Source: Streptomyces olivaceoviridis (GTDB lineage Bacteria; Actinomycetota; Actinomycetes; Streptomycetales; Streptomycetaceae). From it: 64,000 nucleotides of DNA. Within the stretch, counting starts at the first letter, position 1. Every line of letters begins with the position of its first letter. The notes under the pieces were generated by a model that saw nothing but the letters and a program-made list of their open reading frames with translations, was not told the DNA's origin and did no database searches. The stretch covers positions 310,001 to 374,000 of the forward strand of contig NZ_BMUI01000003.1 of assembly GCF_014650115.1 (NCBI RefSeq), in the 5' to 3' direction. Both the position numbers and the translations under genes were made by a program. Positions 34,182-41,998 of this stretch are shown here, one piece after another.

Positions 34182-35507
34182 ATGACCGGCAGGCGACGCA
34201 CGCGCAGTACCCCTCGTCCCGTCCTTCCCCGCCCCGTCGGAGCCACCGCCCTCGCGGCGGGAGCGGTGGCCCTCTGTGCGTCGCTCACCGCCGCATGCGG
34301 GGTCATCCCCGGTGCCACGGGGGGCTCCGGGGATGACCCGGTCAAGGTGATGACCTGGGCCCCGCAGGACACCGACGCGACCAACAAGCCCGGCATGCCC
34401 GCGATGGCCCGCGCCTACGCCAAGTGGATCAACTCCCATGGTGGCATCAACGGCCGCAGGCTGGAGGTGCTGACCTGCAACGACCACAACGACAGCGTGG
34501 GCGCCGCGAAGTGCGCCCGGCGCGCCGCGACCGAGAACGTGGTCGCGGTCGTCGGCTCCTACAGCCAGTTCGGCGACTCCTACCTCGCCCCGCTGGAGGG
34601 CGCCGGCATCCCCTACATCGGCGGCTACGGCGTCACCAACGACGAGTTCACCGGCGCCATGTCCTACCCGGTCAACGGCGGCCAGCCCGCCCTCCTGGCC
34701 GGCCTCGGCAAGGCCCTCGCGCAGAGCTGCGGCAACGTCGCCCTGGTCCGCCCGGACAGCATCGCCGGCGACCAGCTGCCCGCGATGCTCGACGCCGGTC
34801 TCAAGGCGGGCGGCCACGCGGACGCCGGCGACCAGCTCGCCGCGGACGACGCCACCGAGTACGGCGGCCAGGCCGAGCAGGCGCTGCGCTACGCGACCGA
34901 GGGCGTCACGCGGAAGGGCTGTGTGGTGCCCGCGCTCGGGGACCGCACGGACACCTTCATGGACTCCTTCCGGCGGGCCCGCGACGACTTCCCGGCCGTG
35001 CGCACGGCGACCGTGCTCGGCAGCGTCGACCAGACCGTCATCAACACGACGGGCGGGGCGTCGGGGCCGTACGAGGGGGCGTACATCACCGGCTGGTACC
35101 CGGTCGCCTCCGACCACCGCTGGGACCCGATGAAGAAGGTGATCAACGAGGAGGCCTTCGGCGACAACCGCATCGACCCCGCGGACGCCGGCGTGCAGAC
35201 CACGTGGATCGCCTACACCGTGCTCAAGGCCGTCCTGGAGAAGATCGGCGAGGGCGAGGTGAGCGCCGACACCGTGCGGCGCACCCTCAACGACGGCCTG
35301 CGGGTCTCCACCGGCGGCCTCACCCCGACCCTGCACTGGCCCTACGAGGGCAAGCTGGCCGTGGTCGGCTTCCCGCGGCTGGTCAACGCCGACGTCACCC
35401 TCCAGGTGGTCCGGGACGGCAAGCTGGTCGCGGCCCGCCAGGGCATCGGCGGCGCCCACGGGATCGCCGACATGACCTCGACCCTGGAGAACGCCGACGT
35501 GCCGTGA
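34182..35507 (+). CDS. Lipoprotein solute-binding protein (branched-chain amino-acid/urea type)
   Basis: 441 residues. Twin-arginine-like basic start followed by a hydrophobic stretch and lipobox-like TAAC with Cys39, so an exported lipoprotein. The mature part is a periplasmic-binding type 1 fold (PVKVMTWAPQDTDATNKPGMPAMARAYAKWINSHGGINGRRLEVL...VVAVVGSYSQFGDSYLAPLEGAGIPYIG). No permease or ATPase gene is adjacent, so it may serve as a sensor or share a transporter elsewhere. Ends 10 bases before the converging Pro-rich gene. Confidence 0.85.
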   Translation: MTGRRRTRSTPRPVLPRPVGATALAAGAVALCASLTAACGVIPGATGGSGDDPVKVMTWAPQDTDATNKPGMPAMARAYAKWINSHGGINGRRLEVLTCNDHNDSVGAAKCARRAATENVVAVVGSYSQFGDSYLAPLEGAGIPYIGGYGVTNDEFTGAMSYPVNGGQPALLAGLGKALAQSCGNVALVRPDSIAGDQLPAMLDAGLKAGGHADAGDQLAADDATEYGGQAEQALRYATEGVTRKGCVVPALGDRTDTFMDSFRRARDDFPAVRTATVLGSVDQTVINTTGGASGPYEGAYITGWYPVASDHRWDPMKKVINEEAFGDNRIDPADAGVQTTWIAYTVLKAVLEKIGEGEVSADTVRRTLNDGLRVSTGGLTPTLHWPYEGKLAVVGFPRLVNADVTLQVVRDGKLVAARQGIGGAHGIADMTSTLENADVP

Positions 35508-35517
35508 CGGCCGGCGG

Positions 35518-37224
35518 TCACAGCTGGGTCGGCTGGCGCTGGGTGAGGCCGTACTGCTTGGCGATCGCGTTCCACAGCGCCGCCGCCTTCGTCTTCTGCG
35601 CGCTGGCGGTGCCGCTCTCCCGGTTGCCGGCCTGCGTCTCGCCGGTGGTGCGGGCGTGTCCCTTGCGGCAGACCTTGTGCCCCTTGGCCTGGTCCGCCCA
35701 GGCCGCGTAGTGGTTGTCGGCCGCGGCGGACGCCTGCCATGCCTTGGTCAGCGCGGCCGTCAGATCGGCGTTGCCGGGCAGCTTGTCCACGGACAGCTTG
35801 CCGAGCCGCGTGACCAACTGGCCGCGCTGCCGGGCCGCGTCGCGCAGGCTGGAGGCGGCCTGGTCGAGGTTGTCGCACTGCTTGACGTCCGCCACCGCCT
35901 GGATCACCGAGGCCCGGCTGCTGCCGCTGTCCGCGAGCAGCTTGTCCAGCTCGACGGCCTGCTGCCGGGCGGGGTCGACGGCGGGCGAGGCGGAGTCCTG
36001 GGTGGCCGGGGAGGCGGCGGCGACCGTCTTGCCGTCCCCGCCCTGGTCCTTGTCTCCGCCGCCGCTGAGCAGCGCGCCGGCGCCGACGCCGAGCACGACG
36101 ATGCCGACACCGATCGCGGCGATCAGCGGCACCCGCGACCGGCCCCGGCGCCGCCCGCCGTCGTCGTCCGGACCCGCGTCGTACGACGGCTGCGCCGGGC
36201 GGTACGACGACTGCGCCGGGCCGGGATAGGCGTCCGGCTGCTGCATCCGCGGCAACTGCTGGGTGGACCCGGCCGGGCTGTCGCCGCCCCCGGGGCCGCC
36301 GCGGAAGAGGTTGTCGAACTCGGCGGGCGGCTGCCGGTCCGCCCCCTGCGCCTGGGCCTGGGCGGCGTACGGCGGGATGTACTGCGTGGCCTCCGCGTCC
36401 GAGGGCGCGGGCGCCGCCTGCCGGGGCGCCTGGCCGAGGTACCGCGTCTCCTCGCCGGCCGACTCCGCCGGCAGCGCGCCGGGCGCGACCGGCGGCATGT
36501 ACTGGGTGGCCGCCTCGTGAACACCGTTCCCGGCGGGAACCGGCGGTATGTACTGGGTGGCGCCGTCGGCCGACGCCGCCGGCACGGGCGGTATGTACTG
36601 GGTGGCGCCCTCGTCGCCGGGCGTGGCGGGGCCGGCGGGGACCGGCGGGAAGTACTGGGTCGCACCGTCCGCGCTCGGGGGCAGCGGGGCGCCCGCGGCC
36701 GGGTACGCGGACGGCTGCGGCGCGGCGGCGGGCCGGCCCGGGGCGGGCTGCGCCGGGTACGGCTGCTGCTGCGCGTGCTGCTGGTACGGGTCGGGCGCGC
36801 CGTACGCGGGCTGCTGGGCCGCGCCGTAGGCACCGGGGCCGGCCTGGCCGCCGCCGTACTGCGCCTCCTGACCGCCGTAGGACGCCGTCGGGCCGCCGTA
36901 GCCAGGGGCCTGGCCGCCGTACGACGGGGCCGGGGCGCCCTCGGGGGGCAGCGGGCCGGGGTTCGCGGCGGACGGGGGCCGCTGGTCGGGGCCGCCGGGG
37001 GCGTCCCACTGCGGCGCTGCCGCCGGGGGCCAGCCCTGGTCCGGCTGGGGCGCCTGCTGCTCGGGGCCCCAGGAACCGCCCCAGGACTGTCCGCCGGCCG
37101 GGTGGGCGGGGGCGGGCGTCCCGGTCATGCCCGGCAGCAGGGGCTCTCCTCCGTCGGAGGGCAGCACGATGCCTTCGCGCGCGGTCCGCGCCGAGGGCTC
37201 CTCGCCCTGTCCACTCTGCGTCAC
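35518..37224 (-). CDS. Pro/Gln-rich membrane-anchored protein with ATQYIPP repeats
   Basis: 568 residues. Residues 1-365 are disordered, rich in P, Q, G, A, Y, with at least five ATQY[IFM]PP-type repeats spaced 18-60 residues, followed by a Arg-rich segment (DDDGGRRRGRSRVP) and one membrane helix (LIAAIGVGIVVLGVGAGALLSG, about 370-391); about 175 residues then lie outside, with two Cys. The N-terminus is therefore cytoplasmic. The Thr in each ATQY unit resembles targets of Ser/Thr kinases. GTG start 5 bases after AGGAG. Function unknown. Confidence 0.82.
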   Translation of the reverse strand: MTQSGQGEEPSARTAREGIVLPSDGGEPLLPGMTGTPAPAHPAGGQSWGGSWGPEQQAPQPDQGWPPAAAPQWDAPGGPDQRPPSAANPGPLPPEGAPAPSYGGQAPGYGGPTASYGGQEAQYGGGQAGPGAYGAAQQPAYGAPDPYQQHAQQQPYPAQPAPGRPAAAPQPSAYPAAGAPLPPSADGATQYFPPVPAGPATPGDEGATQYIPPVPAASADGATQYIPPVPAGNGVHEAATQYMPPVAPGALPAESAGEETRYLGQAPRQAAPAPSDAEATQYIPPYAAQAQAQGADRQPPAEFDNLFRGGPGGGDSPAGSTQQLPRMQQPDAYPGPAQSSYRPAQPSYDAGPDDDGGRRRGRSRVPLIAAIGVGIVVLGVGAGALLSGGGDKDQGGDGKTVAAASPATQDSASPAVDPARQQAVELDKLLADSGSSRASVIQAVADVKQCDNLDQAASSLRDAARQRGQLVTRLGKLSVDKLPGNADLTAALTKAWQASAAADNHYAAWADQAKGHKVCRKGHARTTGETQAGNRESGTASAQKTKAAALWNAIAKQYGLTQRQPTQL

Positions 37225-37361
37225 CGGGACTCCTACTAATGGGGGACCTTGTGAATCGTCGGCTCACGCTACCGGCTCCCCCGAGCCCCGTGCCACGCAG
37301 CGCGGTTCGCGACCTCCTCCCTGTGACCGCGGTAACACCGCCGTTCCGCGATGCGCCGTGC

Positions 37362-37390
37362 ACGGCACCCGGCGCACACCCGGGTGCCGT
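37362..37390. terminator. Terminator hairpin after the TPR regulator gene
   Basis: ACGGCACCCGG (37362-37372) and CCGGGTGCCGT (37380-37390), 11-bp perfect stem with 7-base loop, 35 bases beyond the stop of the regulator on the minus strand. Confidence 0.65.
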
Positions 37391-37424
37391 TTCCCGTTCG
37401 TTCACGCGCCGGCGGGGCTGGTGT

Positions 37425-38810
37425 TCACGCGGCCTGCTGGAGATCGAGCCGCGCCCCGAACTCCCGTACCACCGCCTCCTCCCGGAAGGGCTCCAGCCGC
37501 TGCTGGAGGTCGTCCAGGTACTCGGCGCCCCGGTTGGAGCGGAGCGTCTCCAGCAGTTCCACCGCCTTCATGCCCGTGGCGCAGGCCTGCTCGATCTCGC
37601 GCTGCTGCACCTGGGCCGTGGCGAGCAGCACATAGCCGATGGCGCGCCGGCGGGCCCGGGACTCCGGGTGCCCGGCCAGCGACTGCTCGGCGTACCGCGC
37701 GGCCTGGTCGGCCTGTCCGAGGTCACGGTGGCAGTGGGCCAACTCGTCGGCCAGGTAGGCCTCGTCGAAGTGGGCGATCCACACCGGGTCGTCCCCGGCG
37801 GAGTCGTCCGCCCGTTCCATCGCGGTGACCGCCTGCCCGCCGGCCGCCTGTGCCGCGCGCGCGTCTCCGAGCAGGGCGTGCCCGCGCGCCTCGGCGGCGT
37901 GGAACATCGCCTCCACGCGCGGGGTCACCTGCCCGCGTGCCCCCTCCTGCGCCGCCCGCGCCAACTGGGCGATCTCACGTGGGTTCCCGAGCTGCGCGGC
38001 GAGGTGGCTCATGGACGCGGCGAGCACGTAACCGCCGTATCCACGGTCCCCGGCGGCCTGCGCGAGCCGCAGCGACTGGATGTAGTACCGCTGGGCGAGG
38101 CCCGGTTGCCCGGTGTCGACGGCCATGTACCCCGCCAGCTCCGTCAACCGGGCGACGGCGGCGAAGAGTTCCCGGCCGACCGCCTCCCGGTAGGAGCCCG
38201 CGAGCAGCCCGGAGACGACGCTGTTGAGGTAGTGCACGACGACCGGGCGCACATGCCCGCTGCCGTACTGGTGGTCGAGGTCCACCAGCGCCCGGGTCAT
38301 GGACCGTACGGCCGCCACGTCGGACTGGCCCACCCGCGGACCCGCCTGCCGGGCCACCTGCGGGTCCGGCGCCGAGATCAGCCAGTCGCGGCTCGGCTCG
38401 ACCAGCGCGGAGGCGGCGACGGAGGAGCCGGACAGGAAGTCCCTGCGCCCCACGTCGCTGCGCCACAGCTCGCAGACCTGCTCGATGGCCCCCAGTACCG
38501 TCGGCGAGAACTGGAGACCGACCCCCGAGGCGAGGTTCTTGCCGTTGGCCATGCCGATCTCGTCGATCGTGACCGTACGGCCGAGCTTGCGCCCGAGCGC
38601 CTCGGCGATGATCGCCGGGGCCCGGCCCCGCGGCTGCTGGCCGCGCAGCCAGCGGGCCACGGACGTCTTGTCGTAGCGCAGGTCGAGGCCGTGCTCGGCG
38701 CCGCACATGTTGACCCGCCGGGCCAGTCCGGCGTTCGAGCACCCCGCTTCCTGGATGAGTGCCTGCAACCGTTCGTTCGGCTGCCTCGCCACGAGAGGCC
38801 TTGCGGCCAT
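37425..38810 (-). CDS. NsdA-like regulator with DNA-binding and TPR domains
   Basis: 461 residues. N-terminal helix-turn-helix-like region (NERLQALIQEAGCSNAGLARRVNMCG...YDKTSVARWLRGQQPRG, residues about 12-62) and a C-terminal series of TPR-like helices (about 195-450: YYIQSLRLAQAAGDRGYGGYVLAASMSHLAAQLG; HCHRDLGQADQAARYAEQSLAGHPESRARR). This is the layout of the S. coelicolor antibiotic regulator NsdA and its paralogues. ATG start after AGGGGG. A nested dyad lies about 41-73 bases upstream. The target genes are unknown. Confidence 0.85.
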   Translation of the reverse strand: MAARPLVARQPNERLQALIQEAGCSNAGLARRVNMCGAEHGLDLRYDKTSVARWLRGQQPRGRAPAIIAEALGRKLGRTVTIDEIGMANGKNLASGVGLQFSPTVLGAIEQVCELWRSDVGRRDFLSGSSVAASALVEPSRDWLISAPDPQVARQAGPRVGQSDVAAVRSMTRALVDLDHQYGSGHVRPVVVHYLNSVVSGLLAGSYREAVGRELFAAVARLTELAGYMAVDTGQPGLAQRYYIQSLRLAQAAGDRGYGGYVLAASMSHLAAQLGNPREIAQLARAAQEGARGQVTPRVEAMFHAAEARGHALLGDARAAQAAGGQAVTAMERADDSAGDDPVWIAHFDEAYLADELAHCHRDLGQADQAARYAEQSLAGHPESRARRRAIGYVLLATAQVQQREIEQACATGMKAVELLETLRSNRGAEYLDDLQQRLEPFREEAVVREFGARLDLQQAA

Positions 38811-38850
38811 GTGCTACCCCCTGCGGTGCGATCCCCTGGAGCATGTCGCG

Positions 38851-38883
38851 ATCTTCCGGAACACAAAGTTCCGGCCGGAAGAT
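38851..38883. promoter_or_regulatory. Nested dyad upstream of the NsdA-like gene
   Basis: Inner CCGGAAC-N5-GTTCCGG (38856-38874) and overlapping outer ATCTTCCGG / CCGGAAGAT (38851-38859, 38875-38883). Placed 41-73 bases before the regulator start: candidate autoregulatory operator. Confidence 0.55.
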
Positions 38884-39092
38884 CACTGCCCAGCTGACAT
38901 ACCGTCAATGCGCGACATGTGCGGTTTGCCGGGGTAAGACGCTTGCCCCCATCCCTGGCTACCCATCTCACGCCCCGCCCCCTCCCGCGCGCCCCCGGCC
39001 ATGCACCCATGCGCCCCGACTGCCGAATCGATGCTCCTCCCCCGCGCGCGTTACGGCCGTAACTCCAGGTGGGCGCGGGAGTTGAGTGGAAC

Positions 39093-39758
39093 GTGGAAGA
39101 GACGATCGCGGGCGCCCAAGACACTCAGACGGCCGGTCACATCCCGCAGCAGCGCGGGGAATCGCTGCTGGAGAACGCCGTACGCTACGCCGAGGAACGG
39201 CACTGGGACGTGTTCCCGGGTACCTGGCTGGAAGCCGTCGACGGCAGGCAGCGCTGCTCGTGCGGCGACGCCTCCTGCCCTGCGCCGGGTGCGCACCCCG
39301 CGCGCCCCGACTGGGCGACCCAGGCGACCGGCGGTGCGACCGTCGTGCGCCGGATGTGGCAGAAGCAGCCGGCGGCGGCGATCCTGCTGCCGACGGGCCG
39401 GACGTTCGACGCGCTGTCCGTCCCGGAGAGCGCGGGGTTCCTGGCGCTCGCCCGTATGGAGCGGATGGAACTGACGCTCGGGCCGGTCACCTTGACCCCG
39501 GACCGGCGCATGCAGTTCTTCGTCCTGCCCGGCGCGACCGCGAAGGTGCCGGAGCTGGTGCGGAAGCTCGGCTGGTCACCGGCGTCACTGGACCTCATGG
39601 CCCTGGGCGAGGGCGCGTACGTGGCGGCGCCGCCCACGCGGTTCGGGTCCCGGGGGGCCGTGCAGTGGGCCTGCCGGCCGACACCGGCGAACCGGTGGCT
39701 GCCGGACGCGGAGGAGTTGATCTCGCCGCTGGCCTATGCGTGCGGGAGGGATCGTTAG
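39093..39758 (+). CDS. Prim-pol-like (bifunctional DNA primase/polymerase N-terminal) protein, probably inactive
   Basis: 221 residues matching the N-terminal prim-pol domain found in phage and plasmid primases: ENAVRYAEERHWDVFPGTWLE, a CSCGDASCPAPGAHPARPDW zinc-like knuckle and the C-terminal GSRGAVQWACRPTPANRWLPDAEEL. The acidic catalytic residues of the family (DxD-type strand) are replaced by FDALSVPESAGFLAL, and no helicase part follows. Chosen GTG gives VEETIAGAQD; another at 39069 adds 8 residues. Conserved chromosomal relative in Streptomyces rather than a recent phage gene. Confidence 0.75.
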   Translation: MEETIAGAQDTQTAGHIPQQRGESLLENAVRYAEERHWDVFPGTWLEAVDGRQRCSCGDASCPAPGAHPARPDWATQATGGATVVRRMWQKQPAAAILLPTGRTFDALSVPESAGFLALARMERMELTLGPVTLTPDRRMQFFVLPGATAKVPELVRKLGWSPASLDLMALGEGAYVAAPPTRFGSRGAVQWACRPTPANRWLPDAEELISPLAYACGRDR

Positions 39759-39858
39759 CCGGTGCACCCCCTCGTCTGCCGGGTCGTTCTCTCGCCGGCG
39801 GGTGCGGGTGAGTGGTGCGACCAGCCGTGACACACGGACCCGGCGGACTCCTGAGCGC

Positions 39859-40743
39859 TCAGTCCCCGGGCAAGCCGTCGAGGAACGGTGACACGGCGGC
39901 CCGCCAGGCCACCGGCAGGTCGTAGTGGGCCAGGTGCCCCGCGTCCGGGACCTCCGCGTACTCCCCGCGCGGCAGCACCCGCACCATCTCCTGGGCCTCC
40001 GCCCGCCCCAGCTCACCGTCCACGCCGCGCACCACCAGCGTCGGGCACCGGACCTGCGCCAGCTCCTCCCAGTGGGCGTCGTAGATCCATGTCTCGCGGG
40101 AGCTGAGCATCTGTTCGGGGTCGAAGACGGGCCGCCAGCCGTCCTCGCACTCGTGCATCACCTCGGCGTAGAAGGACCCGCGCGCGGGGTTCGGGCGCTC
40201 CACCCAGGGGTCGTCCTCGCCGAACCACTTGCGGACGTCGGCCAGGCTGGCGAAGGGGACGGGCCAGGACCGGAACCAGTCGGCCCACTCGCGCTGGGAG
40301 GCGGCGCCGAGGGCGGAGGCCCGCATGTCGCAGATGATCAGGCCGCGCACCAGGTCGGGGCGCTTGGCGGCGAGCTGCCAGGCGGTCAGCGCGCCCATGG
40401 CGTGGCCGATGAGGAGGACGGGTGCGAGGCCGAGCTGTTCCACGGCGGCCTCCGCGTCCTCGATGTAGGCCTCGCGGGTGTACGCGGCGCGCGGGGGCTT
40501 CTCGCTCTGGCCGTGGCCGCGCTGGTCGAGCGCCACGGCGCGGTGGCGGCCGGCGAGCCAGCGGGCGGTGGGCGCCCAGTGGGAGGCGCGGCCCATCAGA
40601 CCGTGAAGTAAGAGCACGCCGGGAGCGCCGGACTCCGCGCCCCCCTCGGCGTCCGGATCCGCCTCCGGTTTCGGAGGGTCGGCGAACTCCCAGGCGGCCA
40701 GGCGCACCCCGCCCGCTCCCGTCACCTCGATACGCCGTGCCAT
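39859..40743 (-). CDS. Alpha/beta-hydrolase-fold protein with an alanine at the nucleophile elbow
   Basis: 294 residues. VLLLHGLMGRASHWAPTARWLAGRHRAVALDQRGHGQSEKP at about 41-80 is the usual oxyanion region, and DAGHLAHYD near residue 270 holds the catalytic His. The nucleophile elbow reads LLIGHAMGALTAW: Gly-His-Ala-Met-Gly, where hydrolases have Ser (GHSMG); the codon is GCC. Classical ester hydrolysis is therefore unlikely unless another residue acts. Insert residues 23-40 are acidic (DPDAEGGAESGA). ATG start; a LexA-like box lies 53 bases upstream. Confidence 0.85.
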   Translation of the reverse strand: MARRIEVTGAGGVRLAAWEFADPPKPEADPDAEGGAESGAPGVLLLHGLMGRASHWAPTARWLAGRHRAVALDQRGHGQSEKPPRAAYTREAYIEDAEAAVEQLGLAPVLLIGHAMGALTAWQLAAKRPDLVRGLIICDMRASALGAASQREWADWFRSWPVPFASLADVRKWFGEDDPWVERPNPARGSFYAEVMHECEDGWRPVFDPEQMLSSRETWIYDAHWEELAQVRCPTLVVRGVDGELGRAEAQEMVRVLPRGEYAEVPDAGHLAHYDLPVAWRAAVSPFLDGLPGD

Positions 40744-40795
40744 CTGACCTGGCCCCCCAGCTCCGCCGTCCTCGTCGCCCAGCCACTTCAGGTTA

Positions 40796-40811
40796 TCGAA
40801 TGCCTATTCGA
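40796..40811. promoter_or_regulatory. SOS-box-like palindrome
   Basis: TCGAATGCCTATTCGA, arms TCGAAT/ATTCGA with a 4-base spacer. The actinobacterial LexA box is TCGAAC-N4-GTTCGA, so this differs at one symmetric position. It lies 53 bases before the alpha/beta-hydrolase gene (minus strand). Confidence 0.45.
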
Positions 40812-40934
40812 AAATTGGGTATCCGCCGACAACACCCCTCATTTGAGTGACACCCCTCAGGGAATGATCGCCTCAGCCGAGGGGATGTCTTCTGGCGGGA
40901 GGCGGACCGCTCGGGGAAAAGCCGGTCCGAGGGG

Positions 40935-41783
40935 ATGACCCTGAGAGCTCGGGGCTCCGGGTCAGCACAGGGGAGGACAGGCCCCGGCGCGCAAGCGCCG
41001 GGGCCCTCTCCGTCTCAGCGCTTGGCGACGAACACGTGGGAGGCGGTGTCCGCCTCCAGCTCGGCCGCCTCGCCGCCGCTGCCCACCAGCACGCCACCGG
41101 GCGACTCCGTCACGCTCACCACCGAACCGGGCTGCACACCCGCGCGCCGTAGCGTGTACATCAGCTGCGCGTCCGTCTGGATCGGCTCGCCGATACGGCG
41201 GACGACGACCGTCTTGCCGTCCGAGCCCGGGTCCAGGTCGGCCAGCGACACCATGCTCTCGTCCAGGAACGGGTCCGCGCCGTCCTTCTCGCCCAGCTCC
41301 TCCAGGCCCGGGATGGGGTTGCCGTACGGCGACTCGGTGGGGTGCCGCAGCAGCTCCAGCACGCGGCGCTCCACGGCCTCGCTCATCACGTGCTCCCAGC
41401 GGCACGCCTCCGCGTGCACCTGCTCCCACTCCAGCCCGATCACGTCGACGAGCAGGCATTCGGCCAGGCGGTGCTTGCGCATCACGCGCGTCGCCAGCCG
41501 GCGGCCCTCGTCCGTCAGCTCCAGGTGGCGGTCACTGGCCACGGAGACCAGGCCGTCGCGCTCCATCCGCGCCACCGTCTGGCTCACCGTCGGCCCGCTC
41601 TGGTCCAGCCGCTCCGCGATGCGGGCGCGCATGGGGACGACGCCTTCCTCTTCGAGTTCGAGGATGGTGCGGAGATACATCTCCGTGGTGTCGATCAGTC
41701 CGGACATACGTGCCCCTCGATTACCTCTGCCGGCGGCCGGCCGCGTGCGCTGGCCCTGCACCAATTCTGCCGGATCCCACTGA
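40935..41783 (+). CDS. adm: Possible Adm-type antisense reading frame over dmdR1
   Basis: 282-codon open frame on the strand opposite dmdR1, covering the whole gene and about 75 bases on either side. In S. coelicolor an antiparallel gene, adm, overlapping dmdR1 has been reported to make proteins that affect siderophore and antibiotic production. GC-rich DNA gives long antisense frames by chance, and I cannot see a clear ribosome site, so this is listed only because of that precedent. Composition (Ser/Arg-rich, no recognisable domain) is like a shadow frame. Confidence 0.25.
   Translation: MTLRARGSGSAQGRTGPGAQAPGPSPSQRLATNTWEAVSASSSAASPPLPTSTPPGDSVTLTTEPGCTPARRSVYISCASVWIGSPIRRTTTVLPSEPGSRSASDTMLSSRNGSAPSFSPSSSRPGMGLPYGDSVGCRSSSSTRRSTASLITCSQRHASACTCSHSSPITSTSRHSARRCLRITRVASRRPSSVSSRWRSLATETRPSRSIRATVWLTVGPLWSSRSAMRARMGTTPSSSSSRMVRRYISVVSISPDIRAPRLPLPAAGRVRWPCTNSAGSH
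40981..41004. terminator. Terminator after dmdR1
   Basis: GCCCCGGCGC-GCAA-GCGCCGGGGC: perfect 10-bp stem with a tetraloop, 10 bases beyond the dmdR1 stop. Confidence 0.8.
41015..41707 (-). CDS. dmdR1: DtxR-family iron-dependent repressor DmdR1
   Basis: 230 residues. N-terminal winged helix (MSGLIDTTEMYLRTILELEE; ERLDQSGPTVSQTVARMERDGLV), dimerisation/metal domain with ATRVMRKHRLAECLL and the metal ligands of HAEACRWEHVMSEAVE (Cys102/Glu105/His106-type set), then an SH3-like C-domain (about 150-230). With ferrous iron it represses siderophore genes (iron box consensus TTAGGTTAGGCTCACCTAA). ATG start giving MSGLIDTTEMYL. Matches S. coelicolor DmdR1 as I remember it. No iron box was seen before the gene itself. 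Confidence 0.93.
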   Translation of the reverse strand: MSGLIDTTEMYLRTILELEEEGVVPMRARIAERLDQSGPTVSQTVARMERDGLVSVASDRHLELTDEGRRLATRVMRKHRLAECLLVDVIGLEWEQVHAEACRWEHVMSEAVERRVLELLRHPTESPYGNPIPGLEELGEKDGADPFLDESMVSLADLDPGSDGKTVVVRRIGEPIQTDAQLMYTLRRAGVQPGSVVSVTESPGGVLVGSGGEAAELEADTASHVFVAKR

Positions 41784-41875
41784 CAAGCGGGCGGCACCGG
41801 GAAAACGGGGGCCGACTCGGGCGTGCGGGGCGGTCCCGGGGGCGGGGCGGTCCCGGGGGCGGGGCGAGGGCGGGT

Positions 41876-41933
41876 GTGCGGGTGGCTGGTCGCGCGGTTC
41901 CGCGCGCCCCTCCGGGCGGCTCCGCCCGGCCGT
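41876..41933. repeat. Dispersed intergenic repeat, copy 2
   Basis: GTGCGGGTGGCTGGTCGCGC followed by GGTTCCGCGCGCCCC and a hairpin CCGGGCGG-CT-CCGCCCGG. Similar in order to copies 1 and 3. A 17-bp direct repeat (GGGGCGGTCCCGGGGGC type) lies just before it. Confidence 0.6.
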
Positions 41934-41934
41934 A

Positions 41935-41960
41935 TTGACACCGCACTGGTCCAGACCGCA
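41935..41960 (+). promoter_or_regulatory. -35 box and DasR-like operator (dre) before the SIS gene
   Basis: TTGACA at 41935-41940 is followed by ACTGGTCCAGACCGCA (41945-41960). The DasR site consensus is A(G/C)TGGTCTAGACCA(G/C)T; 13 of 16 positions agree and the central dyad GGTC-CA-GACC is nearly intact. The site would lie between -35 and the start. Confidence 0.6.
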
Positions 41961-41998
41961 CGGTGATCCGCGACACAGACGCTGCGAAGGGGCACCGC

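Noticed and set aside
40812..40980. Repeated CCGAGGGGATG motifs and small stems, considered as a riboswitch
   Set aside because: No match to a known aptamer core that I can trace; region is shared by a terminator and a promoter of a hydrolase gene.
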